From Methanofastidiosum sp. (GTDB lineage: Archaea; Methanobacteriota_B; Thermococci; Methanofastidiosales; Methanofastidiosaceae), in contig JABLXD010000006.1 in the NCBI GenBank assembly GCA_013178285.1, positions 1-61,172 on the forward strand: 61,172 nt of DNA. The letters are read 5' to 3'. The notes under the pieces were generated by a model that saw only the letters and a program-made list of their open reading frames with translations, did not search any database and had not been told where the DNA came from. Within the stretch, counting starts at the first letter, position 1; every line of letters starts with the position of its first letter. Below are positions 54,309 through 61,172 of this stretch, in pieces. Both the position numbers and the translations under genes were made by a program.

Positions 54309-54383
54309 GTATAAAAGGAGTTTTTTTTACAAAAAGCCTCTTCAGGGTGCAGATTTCAGTTTTTGGAATTGAAAATGGAGTGC

Positions 54384-54393
54384 TATTTAAGCT
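54384..54393 (-). promoter_or_regulatory. Promoter for tRNA-Lys and probably the RNA polymerase operon
   Basis: On the bottom strand CCGAAAAGCTTAAATAG gives a BRE and TATA box. Transcription should start near 54362, some 54 bases before the tRNA, leaving a leader that contains one arm (54339-54346, TCTTCAGG) of an 8-base inverted repeat whose other arm is at 54406-54413. Confidence 0.45.
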
Positions 54394-54484
54394 TTTCGGT
54401 GATTTCCTGAAGACGCTTACAAGAATTTTATCACCTTATTTTTCATATTAGTGGCTAATGCCTATTATATGATTATGATTATTA

Positions 54485-54562
54485 TGGCGCCCGAGTCGGG
54501 ATTTGAACCCGAGTCACAAGAGTGACAGTCTTGGATGATGGGCCGGGCTACACCACTCGGGC
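54485..54562 (-). tRNA. tRNA-Asp (anticodon GUC) with encoded CCA
   Basis: The bottom strand gives GCCCGAG acceptor, D region GGTGTAGCCCGGCC, anticodon stem CAAGA/TCTTG with loop CTGTCAC (GUC), and T arm CGGGTTCAAATCCCG. It closely follows the archaeal tRNA-Asp pattern. The discriminator G at 54488 is followed by CCA (54485-54487), which is templated here, unlike tRNA-Lys and tRNA-Ser in this window. A TATA box on the bottom strand at 54593-54602 (CTTAAATAT) is about 30 bases upstream. Confidence 0.95.
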
Positions 54563-54592
54563 ATAATAATGCAAATCCATCAATATGAATTG

Positions 54593-54602
54593 CATATTTA
54601 AG
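54593..54602 (-). promoter_or_regulatory. TATA box of tRNA-Asp
   Basis: ACTTAAATAT on the bottom strand is centred about 35 bases before the tRNA 5' end. Just downstream ATGCAA...TTGCAT forms a short inverted repeat that overlaps the start region. Confidence 0.5.
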
Positions 54603-54668
54603 TCTTTCCATTTCTATTTACAGAAACTCTTTTAAGATATTTTTAAGTAAGTTTGTAAAGGTGATTTA

Positions 54669-55181
54669 TTGAATCCAAAGGTAATGACTCACAGTAAAAA
54701 TATTACTAAAGAAAGAAACAGTAGAGGATTCTCTTTAGGAGAATTAAGAGAAGCAAAGATTCCAGTTAATCGTGCAAACTCTCTTGGCATTATTTTAGAC
54801 TTCAGAAGAGGTACAGTACGTGAGAGTAACGTTACTCTTCTAAAGGATATAGTTGATAAAAATATTGAAGCTAAAAAACAAAGGAAGATCGATGCTCAGA
54901 AGCAAGTTGAAGCAGTAAAAGAAAAAGTAAAACCTGAGAAAACAAAGAAGAAAGTAACAAAAAAGAAAGCAGCACCTAAGAAAGTAGAAGTTGAAGAAGA
55001 AGTAGAAACTGAAGTAAAAGAAGAAGTAAAACCTGAAAAGCAGAAGAAGACAACTGCGAAAAAAGCTGCACCAAAAAAGAAAGCCACAGAAGAAAAGAAA
55101 ACCGAAACTAAAGAAGCAAAACCAAAGAAGACAACTGCGAAAAAGACTACATCTAAGAAAGCAAAAGCAACTGAAGAGTAA
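54669..55181 (+). CDS. Ribosomal protein L13e-like protein with lysine/alanine-rich tail
   Basis: Residues about 15-65 (RNSRGFSLGELREAKIPVNRANSLGIILDFRRGTVRESNVTLLKDIV) match the core of ribosomal protein eL13, including the RGFSLGEL signature. Residues about 75-170 are a low-complexity tail of repeated KKAAPKK, TTAKK and EEKK blocks, histone H1-like, with both basic and acidic runs. eL13 is known from Crenarchaeota, Thaumarchaeota, Korarchaeota and eukaryotes and generally not from euryarchaea. The start is TTG 54669 with a strong GGTGAT 4 bases upstream. A nucleic-acid-binding role is inferred. Confidence 0.75.
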   Translation: MNPKVMTHSKNITKERNSRGFSLGELREAKIPVNRANSLGIILDFRRGTVRESNVTLLKDIVDKNIEAKKQRKIDAQKQVEAVKEKVKPEKTKKKVTKKKAAPKKVEVEEEVETEVKEEVKPEKQKKTTAKKAAPKKKATEEKKTETKEAKPKKTTAKKTTSKKAKATEE

Positions 55182-55237
55182 ATCAAATAATGAATTAAAG
55201 TATTAGAGGTTCTTAATAGATCCTCTATAATTATTTT

Positions 55238-55558
55238 TTAATCGTATTCTCTCCACGTATAATTACACTTTGTACATCTGTAAAATTTTGTTGCTGGTTC
55301 ATCTCCGCTTCTTGTCTGCAACATCCACCAATAGGCTTCTCTATTGTGGCATTTTTTGCATTCTTCCTTGACTTTAGGCATTACGATGTTAGAATCTTCT
55401 ATTATTACAACTTCGTCCCCAGATTCATTTTTCTCAGAATGTTCAAATCTACTTTTCTCATCAATATCTTTCTCATACCCACATCTGCAAGCATATAGAG
55501 ACTTACCATCTTTCTTGTTTATGCGTAAAAGAGTACCGCATTTTGGACAAAACTCCAT
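55238..55558 (-). CDS. tfs: Transcription factor S (TFS, TFIIS/RPB9-like)
   Basis: A 106-residue RNA-cleavage-stimulating factor. The N-terminal zinc ribbon (CPKCGTLL...CRCGYE) and the C-terminal ribbon (CKKCHN...CTKC) are intact. The tip motif TRSGDEPATKFYRC contains the catalytic Asp-Glu pair that inserts into the polymerase active site. It rescues backtracked RNA polymerase, whose genes lie nearby. It is transcribed alone, convergent with the L13e-like gene. Confidence 0.95.
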   Translation of the reverse strand: MEFCPKCGTLLRINKKDGKSLYACRCGYEKDIDEKSRFEHSEKNESGDEVVIIEDSNIVMPKVKEECKKCHNREAYWWMLQTRSGDEPATKFYRCTKCNYTWREYD

Positions 55559-55608
55559 TAGATGTTCACCAAAAAGAAGGAATTAATGTGGTTTATAAAA
55601 TTATCTAA

Positions 55609-56757
55609 TTAACATACCTTTTGTTCTTTTACTAGATTGATTAATATAAATGCGGCCAAGGATAATGTTAATGAAAAATAGAGTGGGTAATTCATCCCCA
55701 ATGTTTTCCATAGGATTCCGGCTATGAAGGAAGCAGGAAACGCCATGAGCCCTGTAATGAGCTGGAAAGATCCCAAAGAAGTAGCCCTATAATCAAGTGG
55801 GCAAATTTCTGAGGCCAATGTTTTTTGGGATACATCAATAGCCGCTTTGTAGAGCCCATAAATGGAAAATATCACGATTACTCCTATAAAATTTCTTGTA
55901 AAAATCAGACTACTACAAACAAGCGCAAAGGATAAATAAGAAATCATTAATACTTTCTTTCTTCCAATTCTATCGGCCATTTTTCCAAATGGATATGAAA
56001 AAATAGTACTAGATATTGTAAAAATTAAATAGAAGACTGGAACAGTATATATTGAAAATCCAATGTCTTTGACATAAAGCAGGAAGAAAGAATAGCTAAA
56101 AGCGCCTAAAGCAAATATGCCATTTACAAATACAAATAATCTAAAGTTTCTGTCAAATAGATTTAATGAAAAAGATCTTTTCTGTGTATCAAATTTCTTT
56201 TCTTTTATAAAAAGGTATATTATGCATACTGAGAAAAATGAAGGTATAGCTGCCAAAAAAATCAGATTTCTAAATCCAAGATACCTCAATAAGAGTATAG
56301 ATAAAGTGATTCCAATGATTGCTCCAAAATTGTCCATCGCTCTAAGGAATCCAAAGTTTGAACCTCTATTACTTTTTGAAGATAGTTCTGCAACCATTGC
56401 ATCCCTAGGTGCACCCCTAATTTTGCCTGCCCGATCTAATGCTTTAAAAAGAGCAAGATACAACCAAGTTGGGGAGAGGGCATATCCAAATCTAGCTAGT
56501 CCAGATGATAAGTATCCCGTCCAAACAAATATTTTTCTTCTTCTTAATTTGTCAGATAAATATCCAGAAAATGCGCTTGAAATTGAAACTAAAGCATCGC
56601 CTATGCCATCTATAAATCCCAATACTACAACATCTGCACCTAAAAAAACGGTGACAAATAATGGCCATATCGGGTATATCATATCTGATCCTAAATCGTT
56701 TAAGAATGAAGATAACGAGAAAACATATAAATCTCGTTTATTTTTTTCCTTTTCCAT
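55609..56757 (-). CDS. Major facilitator superfamily transporter
   Basis: A 382-residue twelve-helix MFS permease. The loop 2-3 motif GYLSDKLRRRKIF and loop 8-9 GKMADRIGRKKVL are the signature G-x-x-x-D-R-x-G-R-R-type repeats, and DRAGKIRGAPRDAMVAELS is seen in many efflux permeases of unknown substrate. It belongs to the drug/metabolite-efflux type. It stands alone between tfs and the mcr operon, in the same direction as mcr but beyond a T-rich terminator. Confidence 0.88.
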   Translation of the reverse strand: MEKEKNKRDLYVFSLSSFLNDLGSDMIYPIWPLFVTVFLGADVVVLGFIDGIGDALVSISSAFSGYLSDKLRRRKIFVWTGYLSSGLARFGYALSPTWLYLALFKALDRAGKIRGAPRDAMVAELSSKSNRGSNFGFLRAMDNFGAIIGITLSILLLRYLGFRNLIFLAAIPSFFSVCIIYLFIKEKKFDTQKRSFSLNLFDRNFRLFVFVNGIFALGAFSYSFFLLYVKDIGFSIYTVPVFYLIFTISSTIFSYPFGKMADRIGRKKVLMISYLSFALVCSSLIFTRNFIGVIVIFSIYGLYKAAIDVSQKTLASEICPLDYRATSLGSFQLITGLMAFPASFIAGILWKTLGMNYPLYFSLTLSLAAFILINLVKEQKVC

Positions 56758-56884
56758 TTTTTAACCCGTACCTTTTTAATAGATAATCCTATGTGTAATC
56801 TATTTTAACTTTTTCTCCATAAAGAAATATCTCTCAACTAAAAATTTCTTAAAAGAAAATATAAGGTCAAGTACAAGATTAAAA

Positions 56885-56924
56885 CTAAATTTAAAAATAA
56901 TAAAAGAAAAAATAAATTTTTAAT
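56885..56924 (-). terminator. T-rich terminator of the mcr operon
   Basis: Immediately after the mcrA stop, the bottom strand reads AATTTATTTTTTCTTTTATTATTTTT, the oligo-T tract typical of archaeal termination after highly expressed genes. Confidence 0.55.
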
Positions 56925-58586
56925 TTATGGTATAATAAGGTCTCTTTCCCCAGCTGGGACGAATTCTCTCATGGCACCCTTTCCGAACTCCTTTGTGATG
57001 TTTGCGAAGTCGAAAGGTAGTGACCTGTCTGCGAATGCGACCTTTATGTGTGGTGAAAGTGCCCATGCATCGAATCTTGCTGCGTGTGCAGCTGCAACGA
57101 TACCTGCGTATGCACTCTGGTGTCCTACGTTCATTGCGTAGCTTGGGTAGTTACCTCCCCTAAGCTCGAATGGTAAACCTTCATCAGATCTGTATGAGAA
57201 GGTGTTTGCAGCACCAATCTGATCCTGAAGGTCGAATCCGTAGAATCCGAATCTTCCCATCTGTTCCTTGTGTACGTTACCTGCAAGATACCATGCTGAA
57301 AGACCAGCTTGAGCATTACCTGTTGCCATTGCAACAGTTGTACCTGCTGCAGCAGAAATACATGTAGCTCTCTGGGATCCACCAAAGTGTGTTTCCATAA
57401 CTGCGGGGTAGAGTTCATACTGCTCTAAACAGTACATAGCAACATCTGTTCCCATATCGTTTATGAGTTTTACACTTGGTTTCTGTTTTGCAAGGTCTCC
57501 GTACTTATCCTTTACGTGTTCCATTCCCCAGTATACAAAGTCTTCAAGGATGTTATCGGTGTATGCTGCTGTTGCATACTGTGTGAATCCGACACCACCA
57601 GACATGTATGATCCGAGGTATATCTGATCGTAAATTAAAGCTGCGAGTGCAATTGTTTCAAGTGAGTGTCTTGCTGGGTCATCTGGGTACTTGGCCAAGG
57701 ACTGTGCACAGTCTGATACTATTCCGTACATAAGTCCACCAGGCTCATTTGGACCTCTTGCTCTTCTTGCTGGCATCATGTCAGACATCTGGATGACTGA
57801 ACCGTGCTTTGCAGCGTATGCGAAATCTCCAGTAGCGGCTTCTCCAGCGCATAGGTTGTATGCACCGATAAACGCCATACCGATCTGCATTGCGCTCCAT
57901 CTTGAAACTGTTCCTCCATCACAAATTCTTCCAACAACTGTTGGAATTCTGACTACCTGCCACATTGATTTACCAATAGCCTTCTTTAATTGTGCTGCTT
58001 GTGCTTCAGGGAATTCTTTGTTTATATCAATAACGAATCTTGAATCAATTTCATCAATTAATTCATCGTTACCAGAGTATACCTTAACGTAAGAGTCTTT
58101 TACTAACCTTGGGTCAGTTTCGACCATGTGTTCCTGAATAACTGCTGCACCAGGCATTGCGTGGTTTACTACTTCAAGATAGTGGTTAATTGTTTCTGGA
58201 GTAACTTCTTTTCCAAGTCTCTTCTCAAGAATGTTGTGTGGTGAGTCTAGGCCTACGAGGATTGTCCTTCTCATATCGTCCCATGCTTGTTGCATAGCAG
58301 CATTGTTTACGAAGTGAAGGTCATCCATGTTAGCTATAATGTCTGTGTGTGAAAGCTGGTAAGGCATTAATACTCTCTGCCCTTGTGGCATACCTACTGA
58401 TGGATTGTATCCAGGTATTCCTCTTTCCTTAGCAATCTGTTGACCTGCATCGTGGAATTCTACTTTTCTCTTGTTCTGTTTGTATCCGCCGTAAACGTAG
58501 TACTTTGTCTGTTTTTGGTCAGGAGCTTCCTCAAACTTCTTTTTCATTGCTTGCATAAAGTTATGTTTTTCATCTTTATATACCAT
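56925..58586 (-). CDS. mcrA: Methyl-coenzyme M reductase alpha subunit
   Basis: Catalytic subunit (553 residues) of the nickel-F430 enzyme that makes methane from methyl-CoM and CoB. It retains Gln151 (Ni ligand, Q147 of M. marburgensis), Phe334/Tyr337 in [13 protein letters not shown], His261 (1-methyl-His site), Arg275 in [11 protein letters not shown] (5-methyl-Arg), Gln405 in GGSQRAT (2-methyl-Gln), Gly450 in FYGFDLQDQ (thioglycine) and Asp455 (didehydro-Asp). The S-methylcysteine position is Ile457. So the active site is canonical apart from that. The gene is last in the operon mcrB-mcrD-mcrG-mcrA and has GGAGGGGAT before the ATG. Confidence 0.98.
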   Translation of the reverse strand: MVYKDEKHNFMQAMKKKFEEAPDQKQTKYYVYGGYKQNKRKVEFHDAGQQIAKERGIPGYNPSVGMPQGQRVLMPYQLSHTDIIANMDDLHFVNNAAMQQAWDDMRRTILVGLDSPHNILEKRLGKEVTPETINHYLEVVNHAMPGAAVIQEHMVETDPRLVKDSYVKVYSGNDELIDEIDSRFVIDINKEFPEAQAAQLKKAIGKSMWQVVRIPTVVGRICDGGTVSRWSAMQIGMAFIGAYNLCAGEAATGDFAYAAKHGSVIQMSDMMPARRARGPNEPGGLMYGIVSDCAQSLAKYPDDPARHSLETIALAALIYDQIYLGSYMSGGVGFTQYATAAYTDNILEDFVYWGMEHVKDKYGDLAKQKPSVKLINDMGTDVAMYCLEQYELYPAVMETHFGGSQRATCISAAAGTTVAMATGNAQAGLSAWYLAGNVHKEQMGRFGFYGFDLQDQIGAANTFSYRSDEGLPFELRGGNYPSYAMNVGHQSAYAGIVAAAHAARFDAWALSPHIKVAFADRSLPFDFANITKEFGKGAMREFVPAGERDLIIP

Positions 58587-58599
58587 TCATATCCCCTCC

Positions 58600-59373
58600 T
58601 TAAAACTTAGCCTCCTTAAATGGCTCGAATCCACCGAAGGATCTTTCCCAGTGAACATTCTGTACCATTTGAAGAACTTCGGCATCTTGCTTTATTGTGA
58701 TACCATCTGCTCTGTAGATTGTTGTCCTCTTCTTTAGTTCGTCCTCTGATAGTGGCTTACCAACTGAAATTGGGGCTGGTATTGGTTCTCCAACCATGTC
58801 CTTTACGTATTTTACGTCTCCTGTGCTCTTATCGTAAACATATCTCTGCATAGCATCAAACATGATACCATTTTCATCAAGTCTTAGAGCGTGTCCATGG
58901 ACTGTTCTTCCTCTAATTCCTGTTCTAGCAGCATCAAATGTTTCAGATTCGATAAGCTCCTTAGCTATTGCTTCTACATCTCTTTCTCTTGCTTCTACTA
59001 CGTGTCTACCAGAAAGTGTTCCACTGTCCATTCCTCTGTATCTGTATGAGTACATCCAAGATCTCTGGTAAGGAGATATTGGGGCAAAGTAAACGGAGTC
59101 AGTAAACTGGACATATCTAATTCTGTCTCCAGCTTTTGCGCCAGGTGTTGGCTCTACAAGTTCTCTTATAGGACATTCTGGTTCTCCCATTTCTTCTAAT
59201 GGTGGGTGAACGCTCTTGTAGTCCTCTCCAGGCTGCCTGTGACCAAGAACTCTTACAACATCCTCATCGGATACTGATCTTATCTTTTGGAGTTTGTATT
59301 CAGGATCCATGTATTTTTTTCTGTTTTTTGATGGATCTGATGTTCCAGGGTGAAATTGTGCTTTATATTTCAT
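58600..59373 (-). CDS. mcrG: Methyl-coenzyme M reductase gamma subunit
   Basis: A 257-residue McrG with the start YKAQFHPGTSDPSKNRKKYMDP, the cofactor-binding segment FAPISPYQRSWMYSYRYRGMDSGTLSGRHVVEARERD and TGIRGRTVHGHALRLDENGIMFDA. With McrA and McrB it builds the hexamer with two active sites. It lies 13 bases before mcrA and 11 after mcrD, with AGGAGGA before its ATG. No mcrC separates it from mcrD. Confidence 0.97.
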   Translation of the reverse strand: MKYKAQFHPGTSDPSKNRKKYMDPEYKLQKIRSVSDEDVVRVLGHRQPGEDYKSVHPPLEEMGEPECPIRELVEPTPGAKAGDRIRYVQFTDSVYFAPISPYQRSWMYSYRYRGMDSGTLSGRHVVEARERDVEAIAKELIESETFDAARTGIRGRTVHGHALRLDENGIMFDAMQRYVYDKSTGDVKYVKDMVGEPIPAPISVGKPLSEDELKKRTTIYRADGITIKQDAEVLQMVQNVHWERSFGGFEPFKEAKF

Positions 59374-59384
59374 AACTATTCCTC

Positions 59385-59702
59385 CTAATTTAGACCTTTT
59401 ATGTAGTCAGATACTCCTTTTTTGTATTTTGTAAATCTACCTAATTCGATATTATAGCCAAAAGGCAAGAACTCATCACAAACATCTTTTATAACTTTCA
59501 GGACATCTTCATTATTGTCCTCTACTTCAATCCATATCCAACCAACCATATAGTTCTCATTTTCATTTGAATTAATAGAAGGTCCGTGAACTGAAACGTT
59601 TGTGACAAAGTCGAATCTAGTTAGTTCATCAGTTATTTTATCTGCCGTTTCTTTTGAAATCAATTTGAAAGGGAATATCTGTATCTCAGGTCTAATTTTC
59701 AA
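59385..59702 (-). CDS. mcrD: McrD, methyl-coenzyme M reductase operon protein D
   Basis: A 105-residue protein (IRPEIQIFPFKLISKETADKITDEL...VTNVSVHGPSI...GRFTKYKKGVSDYI) matching McrD, which binds apo-MCR and is thought to help F430 insertion or activation. The start is TTG with GGAGGAG 5 bases upstream. It lies 11 bases after mcrB. The usual McrC partner is not encoded in the operon. Confidence 0.93.
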   Translation of the reverse strand: MKIRPEIQIFPFKLISKETADKITDELTRFDFVTNVSVHGPSINSNENENYMVGWIWIEVEDNNEDVLKVIKDVCDEFLPFGYNIELGRFTKYKKGVSDYIKGLN

Positions 59703-59713
59703 TATTACTCCTC

Positions 59714-61042
59714 CTAGATACCTCCTTTAATCTTAGCGGCGGCTTGATTTACGTACTTCATTGGTTCGGCAAATTCAGGTACTGTGGAGAATACTTCTTT
59801 GATTAATCCGGATGTTGCTTCTGGTGAAAACATCTGTGTTCCTGCATCTAATGCCATTGCGGCAGCGATACATGGAATTACGAATCCTTTTGAGTGTCTT
59901 GTAACGATGTGGTTTCCGTTGAATATACCAGGACCTCCTCCACCATAGATAGAGTGGGAGAAGAATGACATACCAACAGTTGTACCCTGAGCTCTTCCAA
60001 AGTCTACACCAGGAAGGCCTGTTTCGTGTTCGACTAAATCGTTGAAGTATAAGACTGTTGAAGGTATTCCTTGACCTGCTCTCATTGCACCACAGTTTAC
60101 CATAACTGCGGCAAGCATACCTGATGCGGCATATGCGTTCCATAATGGTATATCTTTGGCCTTGTATACTTTGTAGCCAGAGGGTAGAGTCTTGTCTACT
60201 GCTATAACCTTATCTTCAATTGCTTTTCCAACTATGGATTCAACAACTGATCCTATTGTTCCTTTCTTTCCGTTTTCTTTAACTAATTCGTAAGTAATAT
60301 TGTTTGCATTCATTCCCTGAAATGCAAGTCCCAATAGATGCATTCTTTCAAATGGCCCTACTGCGTCTCCCATTTCAAACATTGCAGTTTGTTCAAGGAT
60401 TGAAGCAAGTGCTGCTGAATTCATTGCGTTTTTCTTTGTTGTTGCAACTATATGGTTAACCATAATGTTTCTAAGCGAATATCCAAGACCTTCATTCTTC
60501 TGAGGAACTTCAAGCATAGCTTGAATTTTTGCACCTTTAAGGTCAAGAGTCTGTGGGTAGGATCCCCATATTGCGGCCTTTACAAGGTTTGCGTCAAATA
60601 TACTAACATCAAACACATCAATAATTGCCTGTGTTACGGCTGATGCTGTTGCAGTCATACCGACAGTATATTCACAAAACATTCTCTTTGTTGGTACTTG
60701 TACCAACATTCTTTCATTGTTTCCCAAAAGCGTTACTAAAGTATCGTCTTTTGCATCAACTTTAAGAATTTCTTCTACTCTTTTCTTGATCTCTGGGGCT
60801 TTCCCGACAACATCGAGCTTCATTTCTCTTCCCATAATTGATTGGCCTTTACCACCAAGTGCTCCTGTGGCAAGTGCTGACTGGGTGCCTTTAAGATCGA
60901 CAGCAATTGTTCTGACAATTTTAGAAACTATACTCTGTATTGCCTCATTTTTTAGAGGACTGAGAGTTTCCAATGGGACTCCACTCTCAACGAGTTTACC
61001 CCTGTCAGAATACAAATCTATTTTGTCGCTATATTTTGGCAT
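59714..61042 (-). CDS. mcrB: Methyl-coenzyme M reductase beta subunit
   Basis: First gene of the operon, 442 residues from ATG 61042, which has GGAGGA 5 bases upstream. The reading frame is open to 61108, but that extension runs through the two leader hairpins and has no ribosome binding site. Motifs are [22 protein letters not shown] at the start, [24 protein letters not shown] (CoB/CoM-binding Tyr and His) and the C-terminal [16 protein letters not shown]. With McrA and McrG it forms the active enzyme of methane formation. Confidence 0.98.
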   Translation of the reverse strand: MPKYSDKIDLYSDRGKLVESGVPLETLSPLKNEAIQSIVSKIVRTIAVDLKGTQSALATGALGGKGQSIMGREMKLDVVGKAPEIKKRVEEILKVDAKDDTLVTLLGNNERMLVQVPTKRMFCEYTVGMTATASAVTQAIIDVFDVSIFDANLVKAAIWGSYPQTLDLKGAKIQAMLEVPQKNEGLGYSLRNIMVNHIVATTKKNAMNSAALASILEQTAMFEMGDAVGPFERMHLLGLAFQGMNANNITYELVKENGKKGTIGSVVESIVGKAIEDKVIAVDKTLPSGYKVYKAKDIPLWNAYAASGMLAAVMVNCGAMRAGQGIPSTVLYFNDLVEHETGLPGVDFGRAQGTTVGMSFFSHSIYGGGGPGIFNGNHIVTRHSKGFVIPCIAAAMALDAGTQMFSPEATSGLIKEVFSTVPEFAEPMKYVNQAAAKIKGGI

Positions 61043-61063
61043 ATAGTATTCCTCCTTTTTTTT

Positions 61064-61119
61064 GATATCCAAAAACAGGATATCATGTCCAAGATTCTTA
61101 AAGTCCATTAAACGGACTT
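61064..61119 (-). promoter_or_regulatory. Two perfect hairpins in the mcr operon leader
   Basis: TGATATCC-(7 bases)-GGATATCA (8-base stem, 61063-61085) and AAGTCC-ATTAAAC-GGACTT (6-base stem, 61101-61119) lie between the promoter and the mcrB ribosome binding site at 61048-61053. The outer hairpin is at the predicted 5' end of the mRNA. They may act as operators on DNA or as structured RNA controlling translation or stability. Confidence 0.6.
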
Positions 61120-61138
61120 CAGAAATACCTAATACAAA

Positions 61139-61150
61139 TAATATTTAAGT
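61139..61150 (-). promoter_or_regulatory. TATA box of the mcr operon
   Basis: On the bottom strand ACTTAAATATTA preceded by an A-rich BRE-like stretch predicts transcription from about 61119, giving a leader of about 77 bases in front of mcrB. Confidence 0.5.
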
Positions 61151-61172
61151 GTTTCTATTTAGAATATTTATT

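Noticed and set aside
54309-54484. Possible C/D box or other small RNA between tRNA-Lys and tRNA-Asp
   Set aside because: CTGA-like and TGATA-like elements occur, but not in a convincing box C/D arrangement. The region is better explained by the promoter and leader of tRNA-Lys.
57131-57418. Second reading frame inside mcrA on the same strand
   Set aside because: It is an out-of-frame translation of conserved mcrA codons with no conserved pattern of its own.
61043-61108. In-frame upstream extension of mcrB (open frame from 61108)
   Set aside because: It lacks a ribosome binding site and runs through the leader hairpins. The ATG at 61042 has a strong GGAGGA 5 bases upstream and gives the normal McrB start.

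Overview
The window is AT-rich archaeal DNA from a methanogen lineage. It carries a complete methyl-coenzyme M reductase operon (mcrB-mcrD-mcrG-mcrA, bottom strand, 56.9-61.0 kb). It also carries the archaeal RNA polymerase/translation operon, archaeal-type riboflavin kinase, UMP kinase, Trm5 and TFS, and promoters of the TATA/BRE type. RNA polymerase subunit B is one undivided gene, whereas most classical methanogens split it. Together with an mcr operon lacking mcrC and an L13e-like protein, this suggests a deep-branching euryarchaeal methanogen such as Methanofastidiosa (WSA2/Arc I). That assignment is inference; no rRNA gene is present to settle it.

Layout. 0-10 kb: a secreted C-type-lectin-like protein, tRNase Z, a secreted GOLD-like protein, DUF2284 and DUF371 genes, an operon of ribK-pyrH-trm5, a small Ras-like GTPase, an SDR oxidoreductase and a five-PAS sensor protein. 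10-17 kb: a DUF454 membrane protein, catalase, a CodA-type deaminase, a TrkH/TrkA potassium uptake pair and a DMT exporter. 17.3-22.9 kb: a type I restriction-modification locus in the order hsdR-hsdS-hsdM, followed convergently by a stand-alone single-repeat TBP-like protein. 23-41 kb: an accessory region of single genes and small operons (histidine kinase, secreted and membrane proteins of unknown function, two ABC exporters, flavodoxin, DJ-1/PfpI protein, AzlCD, GNATs, rhodanese, an ACR3-like transporter fused to CBS domains, tRNA-Ser, a beta-propeller protein).

41-54.3 kb (bottom strand): rpoH-rpoB-rpoA1-rpoA2-rpl30e-nusA-rps12-rps7-fusA-tef1-rps10, preceded on the same strand by tRNA-Lys and tRNA-Asp. 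54.6-56.8 kb: L13e-like protein, TFS and an MFS transporter. 56.9-61.0 kb: the mcr operon, whose leader holds two perfect hairpins. The information-processing and mcr operons have strong GGAGG-type ribosome binding sites, while many accessory genes have a TATA box about 26 bases before the start codon and are probably leaderless.

No CRISPR array, insertion sequence, rRNA or phage module was found, and no gene-free stretch exceeds about 300 bases. The most unusual items are the single-repeat TBP with tyrosines at the DNA-kinking positions, the hairpin pair in the mcr leader, the L13e-like protein with a histone-like basic tail, a catalase whose ribosome binding site points at an AUA codon, and several palindromic operator candidates tightly placed at TATA boxes.
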